A DNA stretch of 64,000 nt, from contig NZ_CP123228.1 of NCBI RefSeq assembly GCF_029855045.1, positions 4,526,001 through 4,590,000 of the forward strand. The letters are read 5' to 3'. Positions 29,431-40,277 of this stretch are shown in pieces. Each line of letters opens with the position of its first letter. Position 1 is the stretch's first letter. Source of the stretch: Piscinibacter sp. XHJ-5 (GTDB taxonomy: Bacteria > Pseudomonadota > Gammaproteobacteria > Burkholderiales > Burkholderiaceae_C). Both the position numbers and the translations under genes were made by a program. Under the pieces are notes generated by a model. That model was not told the DNA's origin. It was given only the letters and a program-made list of their open reading frames with translations, and did no database searches.

Positions 29431-31416
29431 ATGCTGACTTCGATCCTCGATCTCTGCCGCCGCTGCGTCGTGTTCGCGGCGGCCACCACTCTTTCGCTCG
29501 CCTGCCTGGCCGCACCGGCGGTGCCGGTGTCCGACGATGCGGCCGTCGAGCCGCCCACCGACGCCGAAGCGACGGCCGCGACGAGCCTGCCCGGCACGCT
29601 GGCCCTGGACACGGCGTCGGCGACCACCGACCTGTCGACGAACACGCCGACCGGCTGGTGGTTCTACACCGGCATCAGCGCCGCACAGGTCAGCAGCTAC
29701 CTCAGCGCGCACGGCGCGCGCCTCACCGACATCGAGGTGCAATCGGTGAGCGCCGGCGTGCCCACCTTCACCGTGCGCATGGTGCGCAACACCGGAGCCT
29801 ATGCCGCCACGGGCGGCTGGTGGTGGTACTACGGCCTCACCTTCGCGGACATCTCCGCCAAGATCAACGCGAACAGCGCGCGCCTGATCGACCTGGAGCC
29901 CTACGACATCGGCGGCGGACAGATCCGCTACGCCGCGGTCATGGTGTCCAACACCGGCACGGCGCAGCGGGCCTGGTGGTGGTACGCCGGGGTGACCTCG
30001 GCGCAGATCGCCTCCGTGCTGCCGGGGCGCCGCCTCATCGATCTCGACAGCTACGGCAGCGGCACGGGCAAGCGCTACACGGCCATCATGATTGCCAACA
30101 GCGGCGGCGACGCCGAGGCCTGGGAGTGGTGGCTGAACCAGACGCCCGCGAGCATCGCGACCAAGGTCGATGCATTCGACGGTCGGGTGATCAAGCTCGA
30201 TCGCCAGGCCGACGGCACCTACAACTTCATCCAGGTCCGCAACACCGGCAGCGAGGGCACCGCCTGGTGGTACTGGTTTGGCTTCACGTCGCCGACGGCG
30301 CTGCTCAACTACGCCAACCAGCTCGCGGTGCGGCCGATCGACATCGTCACCTACCTCAACGGCGCCGGCCAGCGCCGCTGGGACGCGGTCTTCATCGACA
30401 ACGCCAACGGCAGCACGCGCCGCATGCGCAGCGAGTTCGCCAAGACCTTTCTCGATGCCAACGGCAACCCGACCCGCGGCATCTTCGCGGCCTATCTCAA
30501 GCAGGTGGGCGGCAGCGTGAAGGTGGACCTGAACTCGACGCGGCGCTCGGAAACGGCAAGCTCGTTCAAGTCGGTGCACCTGCTGCACTCGATGCGCCGC
30601 GTGGCCGCCGGCACGGACTTCCTGAACACGGGGTTCACGTATTACGAGTACGACCCGGTCAAGGGCAAGGATGCCTGCCCCGACCCCAGCCTGGAGACGC
30701 TGGCCAACCGGCGGACCAACTACATCTTCGAGACCGGCCTCGACCAGATGATGTCGATCTCTGACAACCGCACGACGCGCGGCGTGGTGTTGCGCTACGG
30801 CGGGTTCGCGCCGATCAACACCACCGCGAGCGCCGCGGGCCTCACGGGCACGACGCTGCGCCACAACATCGGATGCGCGTACCGCAACCTGACCACCGGC
30901 AAGTTCGAGCCTGCCACGCGGCGCAACGACACCACGGCCGCCGACCTGTCGCGCATCTATGAAGGCGTGTGGAGCTCCACCCTGCTGACCAACACGCATT
31001 CGGCGCGCGACGAGTTCCTCGAGTCCGCCAACCCGGGCAACGGCGTCAGCGCCGCGCTGCAGACCATCATCAACCAGGAAGCGGCCAAGCTCGGAAAGTC
31101 GTCGGCGATCGCCGCCAGCTTCGGCAGCCTGGTGCGCAGCTGGGGCAAGGGCGGCAGCTACGGCACCTGCCTGCCGGATGCGAACGGCAACTGCGGCCAG
31201 AAGGTCATCGTGCGCTCCGGCACGGGGCTGATCCGCCTGCCGATCAAGGTGTCCGGCGTCACGCAGTACCGCACCTACTCGTACGCGCGCTTCATCTCCG
31301 ACACGCCGGTCACCGACTGGAGCGCGCCGATCGCCACGACCTACGCCAACGCCTATGCGGCGGCGTCCAACGAGCTGTACCGCGACGAGATCCGCGCGGC
31401 GCTGCAGACGTGGTGA
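29431..31416 (+). CDS. Secreted tandem-repeat protein with serine beta-lactamase-like hydrolase domain
   Basis: The 661-residue protein has a signal peptide (cleavage near CLAAPA). Residues about 72-330 hold five repeats of roughly 48 residues that begin with aromatic clusters (GWWFYTG, GWWWYYG, AWWWYAG, AWEWWLN, AWWYWFG) and contain RLIDLEPYD-like strands. They resemble the bacterial tandem repeat domain seen in polyglycine-hydrolase-like proteins. The C-terminal half looks like a serine beta-lactamase fold, with S377-S-F-K380 as the SxxK nucleophile motif and a late RSGTG in place of KTG. A secreted peptidase or esterase is likely; the substrate is unknown. A small membrane protein gene follows after 4 bp. 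Confidence 0.78.
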   Translation: MLTSILDLCRRCVVFAAATTLSLACLAAPAVPVSDDAAVEPPTDAEATAATSLPGTLALDTASATTDLSTNTPTGWWFYTGISAAQVSSYLSAHGARLTDIEVQSVSAGVPTFTVRMVRNTGAYAATGGWWWYYGLTFADISAKINANSARLIDLEPYDIGGGQIRYAAVMVSNTGTAQRAWWWYAGVTSAQIASVLPGRRLIDLDSYGSGTGKRYTAIMIANSGGDAEAWEWWLNQTPASIATKVDAFDGRVIKLDRQADGTYNFIQVRNTGSEGTAWWYWFGFTSPTALLNYANQLAVRPIDIVTYLNGAGQRRWDAVFIDNANGSTRRMRSEFAKTFLDANGNPTRGIFAAYLKQVGGSVKVDLNSTRRSETASSFKSVHLLHSMRRVAAGTDFLNTGFTYYEYDPVKGKDACPDPSLETLANRRTNYIFETGLDQMMSISDNRTTRGVVLRYGGFAPINTTASAAGLTGTTLRHNIGCAYRNLTTGKFEPATRRNDTTAADLSRIYEGVWSSTLLTNTHSARDEFLESANPGNGVSAALQTIINQEAAKLGKSSAIAASFGSLVRSWGKGGSYGTCLPDANGNCGQKVIVRSGTGLIRLPIKVSGVTQYRTYSYARFISDTPVTDWSAPIATTYANAYAAASNELYRDEIRAALQTW

Positions 31417-31420
31417 TGCG

Positions 31421-31999
31421 ATGGCTGCAGCGATGAGTCGCGGGAGAACCGAGCGGGCCGCCGATCCGGTGGTCGCCCACCTGGCGGCTGCCCAGGCGGA
31501 GGCCGAGCGCCTGCTCGGGAACGGGCCGGTGACGCTGTGGCGTCCGTCGTCGCGGTGGAGGATGCGGGCCGCGACGGCGGCGATCGGCGCAGCGATGCTG
31601 ATCGGCGGGGCGTGGTGGTGGCACGCCGAAGCGCCGCCGCAAAGAGTGGCCGCAGCAGCGCAACCCGTGCCGGCGAACCCGTCGATGGACGACAGGACCT
31701 TCTTCCAGGCCGCGGCGCCGGTTCAGGCTCCTGCCACGCTCGCGCTCGCCGACCGCTCCCGCTGCGACGACGAGGCGTCGTGCGGCCGCCCCGCAATGTC
31801 CGGCCCAATCGCACCCGAATGGGCGGCGGCACTCGAGGATCCGGACGCCTGGGCCTTGCACCCGCAACCCTGGCAAGCGGTCGAAGCGCCCGCGGTGGCG
31901 CGCAGGGTGAACATTCCGCCGATCCCGGACGAGAACGACGCCACGCCGGGCGAGGAGACGGGACCGGAGGTGGATGCGGGGGCCGGGGCGGACGAATAG
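31421..31999 (+). CDS. Single-pass membrane protein of unknown function
   Basis: The 192-residue protein has one hydrophobic segment (AATAAIGAAMLIGGAWWWHA) near residues 50-70, a basic N-terminal side and a Pro/Ala-rich, acidic tail. An SRCDDEASCGR stretch has two cysteines. No family is recognised. The start at 31421 lies 4 bp after the upstream gene; an ATG at 31433 is also in frame. Co-transcription with the secreted hydrolase suggests a helper role, by inference. Confidence 0.6.
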   Translation: MAAAMSRGRTERAADPVVAHLAAAQAEAERLLGNGPVTLWRPSSRWRMRAATAAIGAAMLIGGAWWWHAEAPPQRVAAAAQPVPANPSMDDRTFFQAAAPVQAPATLALADRSRCDDEASCGRPAMSGPIAPEWAAALEDPDAWALHPQPWQAVEAPAVARRVNIPPIPDENDATPGEETGPEVDAGAGADE

Positions 32000-32082
32000 A
32001 GGTGCGGGGCAGGCGATAGCCTCGGTGTCCGTATCGCGGCAGGCTCGCCTGCGCGCCACCATCCACTCGACCTCCGCCTCGC

Positions 32083-32496
32083 TCAGGGCACCAGCGCATC
32101 GAGCTCCGGCATCAGCTGCACGCTCTCCTGCGCGGTGGCTTCGTTGCGCGCGCCCAGGAACACGGCGGGCGTGCGGCCGCGGTTCACCGCCACGTGGGGC
32201 AGGCCGGCCGGAATGAACAGATAGTCGCCGGGTCGCGCCACCGCCCGATGCTCCAGCCGCGGACCGGTCCACAGCTCGATCTCTTCGCCGCTGAGCATGT
32301 AGTGCGCCGACTCGTGCGCATGCACATGCGCCTTGGTGCGCTCGCCCGCCGGCAGCGTCACCTTGCCGAGAAACAGCGAGCTGGCGCCCGTGCTTTCCGC
32401 GCTCACGCCTGGCGCGTAGCGCGAGCCCTGCATGCTGCGGTAGGCGTCGGACTCGTGGACGACGAATCGCCCGAGCGGTGTGGCGGCTGCTGGCAT
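32083..32496 (-). CDS. Cupin-domain protein
   Basis: The 137-residue single cupin has the metal-binding pattern AHVHAHESAHYMLSGEEIELW followed by the second motif PGDYLFIPAGLPHVAVN. Such proteins bind a metal and act as small dioxygenases, isomerases or sugar-binding proteins. The ATG at 32496 follows a GGAGG site. It is divergent from the winged-helix regulator at 32614 across a 117-bp gap in which I see no clear promoter. Confidence 0.8.
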   Translation of the reverse strand: MPAAATPLGRFVVHESDAYRSMQGSRYAPGVSAESTGASSLFLGKVTLPAGERTKAHVHAHESAHYMLSGEEIELWTGPRLEHRAVARPGDYLFIPAGLPHVAVNRGRTPAVFLGARNEATAQESVQLMPELDALVP

Positions 32497-32613
32497 GTCG
32501 TGCCTCCATCGGCGTTTGCGGGCAAGCGGCCCGCGGCATGACAATGGAACGGCGCGACCGGCTTGTCACTGAAGCCGGGATGAAATTCCGCTAAATCCCC
32601 TGAACCGACGTCC

Positions 32614-34161
32614 ATGGCGAAGCGCTACGCGTTCGGCGATTTCGTGCTCGACACCGCGCGCGGCACCTTGACCCGCGACGGCGCTGCCCTCGCGGTGGGC
32701 CAGCGCGGGCTGAGCCTGCTGCAGGCGCTGCTCGAAGCAGGCGGCGAGCCGGTCGCCAAGGCGGAGCTGATGCGCCGTGCCTGGCCGGGCCTGGTGGTGG
32801 AAGACAGCAACCTCCCCGTGCAGATCACCGCCTTGCGCAAGCTGCTGGGCCCGTCGCTTCCCGATGGCACCGAATGGATCGTCACCGTGCCGCGCCTGGG
32901 CTACCGGCTGACCGGCCCGGCCGCGGTCGAGGACACGCAGCTTGCCCCGCTCGAGCACGGCGAACCCGACCATGGCGGCCGGCCCGCCATCGCGGTGCTG
33001 CCTTTCACGCTCCTCGGCGACGACCCGGCACACGAATACCTCGCCGACGGCGTCACCGAGGCGCTCATCACCACCCTCACGCGCTTTCGCTGGTTCTCGG
33101 TCACCGGCCGCAACGCGAGCCAGGTCTACAAGCTCAGGAAGGTCGACAGCCGCACGGCGGGTGCCGAGCTGGGCGTGCGCTACCTGCTCGAGGGATCGGT
33201 GCGCCGCTCGGCCGAGCGTGTGCGGATCTCGGCGCAGCTGGTGGAAGCGGCGAGCGGGCAGTGCCTGTGGGCCGAACAGCACGACTTTTCCGGCACCGAC
33301 GTGTTCGAGGTGCAGGACGCCATCGCGATGCAGGTGGCCGGGGCGATCGAGCCGGAGCTGCTCAAGAGCGCGGGCAGCCAGGCGCGGCGGCGCGGCGGCA
33401 GCATGAGCGCGTGGGACCTCGTCGCCCAGGGCGCGTGGCTGTTCCACCATGTCAGCCGGCCCACGCACCTGAAGGCCCGGGAGCTGTTTCGGCAGGCCGG
33501 CCGGATCGATGCCGAGATGACCGAGGCGCGCTGGTGGCTCGGCCGCGTCGACGCCGGCCTGGCTGCGTACGGATGGAGCGAGGATGCCGTCGTCGACCTG
33601 CGCGAAGGCCACGCTGCCGCCCTCGAGGCGGTGCAGCTGGACGAGAAACATCCGTACGCGCATTACGCGCTGGCCATCGTCAGCAACTACCTCGACGAGT
33701 TCCCGCTCGCCCTGCGCAGCGCCGAGAAGGCCGTCGAGCTCAGCCCCAGCTTCGCGCTCGGCCACCTCGTGCACGGCATGGCCGGCCTGTACTCGGGCGA
33801 CGCGCGCGGCGCGGTGCAATCGCTGGAACGCGGCCTGCAGCTCAACCGCTACGACCCGCAGAACTTCGTCTGGTACAACGTGCTCGCCCTGGCTTACCTC
33901 TTCGAGAGCCGGGCCGACCATGCGCTGCAACGCGCCGTTGCCGCACTCAAGGTGCGGCCGGCATGGCGCCCCGCGATGCGCACCGCCGCCGCGGCGAACG
34001 CCGCACTGGGTCGCCACGAAGCAGCGGCGCAGTGGTTGCGCCGCTGGACCGAAACACCGGCAACGTCGGCCGACGCCTTGCAGCCGCTGTGGCGGTGCAA
34101 TCCACGCTGGGAAGGGGAGATGCGCCGGCTGCTGGAGGATGGCCGAGGGCCGTTCACCTGA
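32614..34161 (+). CDS. OmpR-type winged-helix regulator with TolB/FlgO-like and TPR domains
   Basis: The 515-residue protein opens with a CadC/OmpR-type DNA-binding domain (residues 1-95: YAFGDFVLDTARGTL, VVEDSNLPVQITALRKLLG, VPRLGYRL). It continues with a FlgO/TolB-N-like domain (about 128-240: IAVLPFTLLGDDPAHEYLADGVTEALI, LEGSVRRSAERVRISAQLVEA) and ends in TPR-like helices (about 255-500). There is no transmembrane helix between the DNA-binding and sensor parts, so it is probably cytoplasmic. Its target is unknown; the divergent cupin gene is a candidate. Confidence 0.82.
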   Translation: MAKRYAFGDFVLDTARGTLTRDGAALAVGQRGLSLLQALLEAGGEPVAKAELMRRAWPGLVVEDSNLPVQITALRKLLGPSLPDGTEWIVTVPRLGYRLTGPAAVEDTQLAPLEHGEPDHGGRPAIAVLPFTLLGDDPAHEYLADGVTEALITTLTRFRWFSVTGRNASQVYKLRKVDSRTAGAELGVRYLLEGSVRRSAERVRISAQLVEAASGQCLWAEQHDFSGTDVFEVQDAIAMQVAGAIEPELLKSAGSQARRRGGSMSAWDLVAQGAWLFHHVSRPTHLKARELFRQAGRIDAEMTEARWWLGRVDAGLAAYGWSEDAVVDLREGHAAALEAVQLDEKHPYAHYALAIVSNYLDEFPLALRSAEKAVELSPSFALGHLVHGMAGLYSGDARGAVQSLERGLQLNRYDPQNFVWYNVLALAYLFESRADHALQRAVAALKVRPAWRPAMRTAAAANAALGRHEAAAQWLRRWTETPATSADALQPLWRCNPRWEGEMRRLLEDGRGPFT

Positions 34162-34182
34162 ACCACGGAGCCACGGACTCAG

Positions 34183-34779
34183 TCACGCACTGAGCTGGCG
34201 ACCCACGGGCAGCCGCTCGTAGACGGTCGCTGCGGACGCCTGCGCGTCCGCGAGGTGCGCGAACGCCGCGGCCAGCAGCCAATGGCCCTCCACATCGCCT
34301 GCCTGCCCCGCGCCCACCCACGGCAGCGGACTTGCACTGTCGAGCCGTTCGGCCAGCAGTCTGCCCGCGGCGCCGTGCAGCCCGAGCAGGGCACCGCGCC
34401 CATCGGCCTCTCGCGGCAGGGTGCGCACCGCAAGAAAGGCGCCGGCATCGGCCCCTTCGTCGTGATGCAGCGTGCACACCCAGCGCGACAGGTTGCGCAG
34501 CGCGGGGCGCATCTCGCGGCTCATCGGCGTCGGCTCGCGCAGCAGTTGGCGATAGGGCTCGCTCTCCAGGACCTCGGGATCGCGAAGCCCGTACAGCGTG
34601 AGGTAGCGCGGCGCCGCGTTGTCATGTCCGCAACGTCCATAGCGACGCGCCCACACCATGCCGGGGACGGTCAGGCGCTGCGGCACGTGCTCGCGTGCAT
34701 GCCAATCGTTGTAGGGACCGTCGAGTTCGGGCGCGACGTCGTTCCACAGCGCGAGCAGCGCGGCGGCAGCCTCAGCCAT
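34183..34779 (-). CDS. EthD/DUF4286-like small protein
   Basis: The 198-residue protein begins with ALLALWNDVAPELDGPYNDWHAREHVPQRLTVPGMVWARRY, the pattern of dimeric alpha/beta-barrel EthD-like proteins, which are often accessory to degradation pathways. Two similar halves may form the barrel pair. It overlaps the end of the alcohol dehydrogenase gene by eight bases, so it belongs to the same leftward operon. The start at 34779 gives MAEAAAAL. A catalytic role is not certain. Confidence 0.68.
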   Translation of the reverse strand: MAEAAAALLALWNDVAPELDGPYNDWHAREHVPQRLTVPGMVWARRYGRCGHDNAAPRYLTLYGLRDPEVLESEPYRQLLREPTPMSREMRPALRNLSRWVCTLHHDEGADAGAFLAVRTLPREADGRGALLGLHGAAGRLLAERLDSASPLPWVGAGQAGDVEGHWLLAAAFAHLADAQASAATVYERLPVGRQLSA

Positions 34780-35803
34780 GGCCGCCATCCGGTCGCAGCA
34801 GCACCTTGCTCGCCTGCTTGCCATGCGCGAGCGCGAAGCCTTCGTGGGCGCGCGACAGCGGCAGCACGTGGCTCACCATCTGTGCCATGTCCTCGCCGAG
34901 CTCGTTCATCAGCGCCAGCGCCTGCGGCCAGTCGGACTCGGGCGGCCTGAACGATCCGCGCAATTGCTGCTGCTTGCGCACCAGCGTGGTCAGGTCCAGC
35001 TGCAATGGCCGCGCGTGGATGCCGGTGACGACGACGATGCCGTTGCGCCTGAGCAGCGGCAGCGCCTCGGCGATGGTCTCCGGCACGCCGGTCGCCTCGA
35101 ACACCAGGTCGAACGATTCGCCGCCCAGCCACGGGCTGCAGGCATCGGCAAGCGGCGTCTTCTCCACGTCCACCAATGCGTCGAACCCCATGCGGCGCAA
35201 TGCCGCCAGTCGCGCCTCGTCGTCGCGCCCGCTCACGACCACCTGCCGCGCGCCGGCCCGGCGGGCGAGCAGCGCGATGCCCTGGCCGATGGTGCCGGGC
35301 CCCATGACGAGCACGCGCTGTCCGCGCACGTCGCCGGCCACGCGCAGCGCCTGCATCGAGATCGACAGCGGCTCGGCGAGGGCCGCAAGCTCGTCGCTCA
35401 GCCCATCGGGCACCGGAACGCAGTTGCGCTGCGGCACGCGCACCCACTCGGCGAACGCACCGTCGCGCGTCATGCCGATGCCGGTGCGGCGCTCGCAGGC
35501 GTCGTGCCGACCGGCCAGGCAGGCGGCACAGGCGCCGCAGGTGACCGAAGGCCGCACGACGACGCGCCGGCCGCGCCAGGGACCGGACTCGGCAACGCCG
35601 ACGAACTCGTGCCCCAGCGTCACCGGCAGTGCCGGCGTGATGAAGGCATAGCTCGGCGTCCAGTCGTCGACATGCAGGTCGCTGCCGCAGATGCCGGTGG
35701 CGATGACGCGCACCAGCACATCGTCGGCCGCCGCGGCCTGCGGCGCCGGCACCTCGACGAGCTCGACGCCGGCCGCCGCGTGGGTCTTTCTGAGGGCTTG
35801 CAT
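34772..35803 (-). CDS. Zinc-dependent medium-chain alcohol/sorbitol dehydrogenase
   Basis: The 343-residue MDR-family enzyme has a catalytic zinc site (GICGSDLHVDD, GHEFVG) and a structural zinc lobe CGACAACLAGRHDAC. The cofactor motif reads GPGTIGQGIALLARRAGA. The likely activity is NAD(P)-linked oxidation of a sugar, polyol or hydroxy acid; the substrate cannot be read from sequence. It lies 8 bp after a Bug-type binding protein and overlaps the EthD-like gene, so the three form a small catabolic operon under the divergent LysR regulator. Confidence 0.85.
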   Translation of the reverse strand: MQALRKTHAAAGVELVEVPAPQAAAADDVLVRVIATGICGSDLHVDDWTPSYAFITPALPVTLGHEFVGVAESGPWRGRRVVVRPSVTCGACAACLAGRHDACERRTGIGMTRDGAFAEWVRVPQRNCVPVPDGLSDELAALAEPLSISMQALRVAGDVRGQRVLVMGPGTIGQGIALLARRAGARQVVVSGRDDEARLAALRRMGFDALVDVEKTPLADACSPWLGGESFDLVFEATGVPETIAEALPLLRRNGIVVVTGIHARPLQLDLTTLVRKQQQLRGSFRPPESDWPQALALMNELGEDMAQMVSHVLPLSRAHEGFALAHGKQASKVLLRPDGGHG

Positions 35804-35811
35804 GATGTGCC

Positions 35812-36783
35812 TCAATCGATCTTGATGCCGGCCTTGGCGATGATCGCGCCCCACTTCCGGCTCTCGCTGTCGATGAAGGCCTGGAACTCCGACGGCGTGC
35901 CCCCGCCGGCGATGAGGCCCTGCTTGGCGAGGCTGTCGCGCACCGACGGGTCCTTCAGCGCGGCGTTCACGTCGGCGTTGATGTGGTTGACGATCTCCGC
36001 CGGCGTGCCGGCCGCGGTGAACAGTCCGTTCCACGCGATCGCCTCGAAGCCGGGATAGCCGGATTCCGCGACGGTCGGCAGCTGCTTCAGCGACTCGTGG
36101 CGGGTGGCGCTGGTGGCGGCGATCAGCTTGATGCGCCCTGCCTGGATCAAGGGCTTCAACGCCGGCTCGACGGTGAACAGCAGCTGGGTCTCACCGGCGC
36201 CCAGCGAGGTGGCCGCGGGCGGCGAGCCGGCGTAGGGCACGTGCACCGCCTCGAACCCCGCGACCGACTTGAACAGCTCCATCGTCAGATGCGAGGAGCT
36301 GCCGTTGCCGACCGAGCCGTAGCTGAGCTTGCTGCCCTGCGCCTTCGCCCACGCGACGAGCTCGGGCAGGGTCTTGGCCGGGTTGTCGGCCGCGACCGCG
36401 AGCACATTGGGCTGCGAGGTCGTGAGCACGATCGGCAGCAGGTCCTTGGCCGGGTCGTAGGGCATCTTCTTGTACATGAAGGGACCGAAGGCGACCGGCC
36501 CGTTGAAGCCGATGGCGAGCGTGTGCCCGTCCGGGGCGGCCTTGGCGGCCACGTCCATGCCGAGCATGCCGCCGGCCCCGGCCTTGTTGTCGACGACGAC
36601 CGGCTGCTTCCACTGCCGCGTCAGCTTCTCGCCCAGCGTGCGCGCGATGACGTCCAGCGAGCTGCCGGCCGGCGCCGGCACGACGATGCGAACCGGCTTG
36701 CTCGGCCAACTGGCGGGAGCGCTCTGTGCGCCGGCTGCGGCGGCGAAGGTGCAGGCGATGGCGAAGGCGGTCAGTCGTTTCAC
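35812..36783 (-). CDS. Bug/TctC-type tripartite tricarboxylate transporter binding protein
   Basis: The 323-residue secreted binding protein has a signal peptide (AFAIACTFAAAAGAQ). Marks of the Bug family are WPSKPVRIVVPAPAGSSLDVIAR, VVDNKAGAGGMLGMD, HVPYAGSPPAATSLGAGETQLLF and LPTVAESGYPGFEA. It captures a carboxylate-type ligand in the periplasm. No TctA/TctB membrane genes are adjacent; a tctBA pair lies 8 kb away, so this is an orphan receptor. It is the first gene of the operon with the alcohol dehydrogenase. Confidence 0.92.
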   Translation of the reverse strand: MKRLTAFAIACTFAAAAGAQSAPASWPSKPVRIVVPAPAGSSLDVIARTLGEKLTRQWKQPVVVDNKAGAGGMLGMDVAAKAAPDGHTLAIGFNGPVAFGPFMYKKMPYDPAKDLLPIVLTTSQPNVLAVAADNPAKTLPELVAWAKAQGSKLSYGSVGNGSSSHLTMELFKSVAGFEAVHVPYAGSPPAATSLGAGETQLLFTVEPALKPLIQAGRIKLIAATSATRHESLKQLPTVAESGYPGFEAIAWNGLFTAAGTPAEIVNHINADVNAALKDPSVRDSLAKQGLIAGGGTPSEFQAFIDSESRKWGAIIAKAGIKID

Positions 36784-36888
36784 GGTGTCTCCTTGCTTTG
36801 GGAATGCGTGATTGTTGGCCGCGGCGGCCGATACTTCAACGATTGATTCGATATAGCATCCATACGTTCAACATAGAGCAGTCCCAGT

Positions 36889-37797
36889 ATGGAGCTCAGG
36901 CACCTGCGCTACTTCGTCAGCGTGGCGGAAACCGGCAGCCTCAGCCAGGCGGCGGAGAAGCTGTTCATCGCCCAGCCACCGCTGTCGGTGCAGATCCGCC
37001 AGCTCGAGGAGGAGCTGGGCGTCGCGCTGTTCGTCCGCCATCCCAAGGGTGTGCGCCTGACGGCGGCCGGCGCGGCCCTCGTGCCGGAAGCGCGCTTCCT
37101 GCTCGAGCGCGCCGGGCGGCTGCGCGAGCTCGTGCAGGAGCAAGGCACCAGCGGCAGCTTCACGCTGGGGTTCGTGCCCTCGGCCGGCAGCACGGTGCTG
37201 CCGGAGCTCGTGCGCCAGCTGCGCAAGCGGCATGCGCACATCCAGCTCGAAGTGCGCGAGCTCATCAGCAGCGAGCAGGTCGAGGCGCTGATCGCCGGGC
37301 ACATCGACGCCGGCCTCGCGCGCACGCCGGCACGCCATCCGCGGCTCGCGCTGGCGGGTCGGATGCCGGATCCCTTCTGCCTGGCGCTTCCCGTCGGCGA
37401 CGCCGGTCCCAGGTTCTCGCCCATGGACCTGCGCGAGTTCGCCGGACACAGCTTCGTCGGCTTCACACGGCACCGCGGACCGGCGTACTTCGACCAGTCG
37501 ATCCACCTGTGCGCCCAGGCCGGCTTCAGTCCGCGCATCCGCTACGAGGCGAGCACGGTGCACGGCGTGCTCGATCTCGTCGGCGCAGGCCTGGGCATCG
37601 CGCTGGTGCCCGCGTCGACGGCCTTGCTGCGCGTCAAGGGAGTCGCGCTGCGCCACCTGCAGCGGCGCGGCAACGAGGTCCTCGCGCTGCTGCGCCGAAA
37701 GGCGGACGCTCACCTCACGCTGCCGCTCGTCGAGCAGGCGGTGGAGGAGATCTTCGCGACCATGCGCCAGCGCGTCGCCCGGCTGATCGGGGAGTGA
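36889..37797 (+). CDS. LysR-family transcriptional regulator
   Basis: The 302-residue regulator has an N-terminal HTH (LRHLRYFVSVAETGSLSQAAEKLFIAQPPLSVQIRQLEEELG) of the CatR/BenM-like subgroup and a C-terminal effector domain. It is divergent from the Bug-type binding protein gene across 105 bp, so it probably controls that operon. The gap contains two TTCAAC repeats (near 36835 and 36867) that could be part of its site. Confidence 0.9.
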   Translation: MELRHLRYFVSVAETGSLSQAAEKLFIAQPPLSVQIRQLEEELGVALFVRHPKGVRLTAAGAALVPEARFLLERAGRLRELVQEQGTSGSFTLGFVPSAGSTVLPELVRQLRKRHAHIQLEVRELISSEQVEALIAGHIDAGLARTPARHPRLALAGRMPDPFCLALPVGDAGPRFSPMDLREFAGHSFVGFTRHRGPAYFDQSIHLCAQAGFSPRIRYEASTVHGVLDLVGAGLGIALVPASTALLRVKGVALRHLQRRGNEVLALLRRKADAHLTLPLVEQAVEEIFATMRQRVARLIGE

Positions 37798-37808
37798 TCG
37801 CGCCGCGA

Positions 37809-37880
37809 TGCCCTCACCCCGACCCTCTCCCGCGAGCGGGAGAGGGAGAGCATCCGGTTGCGGGGCAACCAGTCAGTGAG
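37809..37880. repeat. Palindromic REP-like repeat, copy 4
   Basis: CCCTCACCCCGACC is followed by CTCTCCCGC-GA-GCGGGAGAG and a conserved tail GAGAGCATCCGGTTGC-GGGGCAAC. The tail is shared with copies 5 and 6. It lies between the ends of the convergent LysR and sigma-factor genes and could terminate both. Confidence 0.75.
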
Positions 37881-37897
37881 GAGCAGGCATCAGCCGC

Positions 37898-39859
<1,962 letters not shown>

Positions 39860-39966
39860 GCGATTCCTGACGGATGAGGCGGCTGAGCGAAAGTGGGCCG
39901 GCGACAGCGCCGCGCGGAGGGTCTCGAGTCAGGCGCTGCGCTCGAGCCGCGCCCAGGGCGAACAAG

Positions 39967-40002
39967 AAAAGCCCGCAACCAGAAATCACTGGTGGCGGGC
40001 TT
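39967..40002 (-). terminator. Terminator-like hairpin in the sigma-factor leader
   Basis: Read on the minus strand, AAGCCCGCCACCAG pairs with CTGGTTGCGGGCTT around TGATTT, followed by TTTTCTTGTT. This is a strong intrinsic-terminator pattern. It lies about 120 nt after the -10 box and 107 nt before the sigma-factor start, so it could act as an attenuator or end a small RNA. A possible 14-codon peptide (40030-39986, MHREHVRKTEARHQ) ends inside the hairpin. Confidence 0.65.
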
Positions 40003-40128
40003 CGGTCTTCCGGACGTGCTCCCGGTGCATGGCGTTTGCGGCGGGGCAGCGACGGTTCTCTCGCGCTGGGTGACGGGTTCCCGGGGGTCCGCCCAATGGT
40101 GCGGTCGGTTATGCGCTGGAAAGCTGTA

Positions 40129-40156
40129 ATTATATCCAGTTCCTGGCGCCTGTCGA
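40129..40156 (-). promoter_or_regulatory. Sigma-70 promoter of the RpoD-like gene
   Basis: On the minus strand, TCGACA (40156-40151) and a perfect TATAAT (40134-40129) are spaced by 16 bp. The predicted leader before the sigma-factor ATG is about 260 nt. The remainder of the 418-bp gap (40157-40277), towards the patatin gene, shows no further clear signal. Confidence 0.7.
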
Positions 40157-40277
40157 GGAAATTTCGGCCAAAGCCGCCGATGGGGGCGATGCGCCCGAAG
40201 CGACCCGCAGGATGGATGTGCCGGTATCCTCCCAGCGCCACCCCGTGCGGCGCGCCGATTTCCTGCTTGTCGTACCC

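Noticed and set aside
39860..40277. tRNA gene in the 418-bp gap upstream of the RpoD-like gene
   Set aside because: No cloverleaf, anticodon arm or CCA end could be formed on either strand; the hairpin present is of terminator type.
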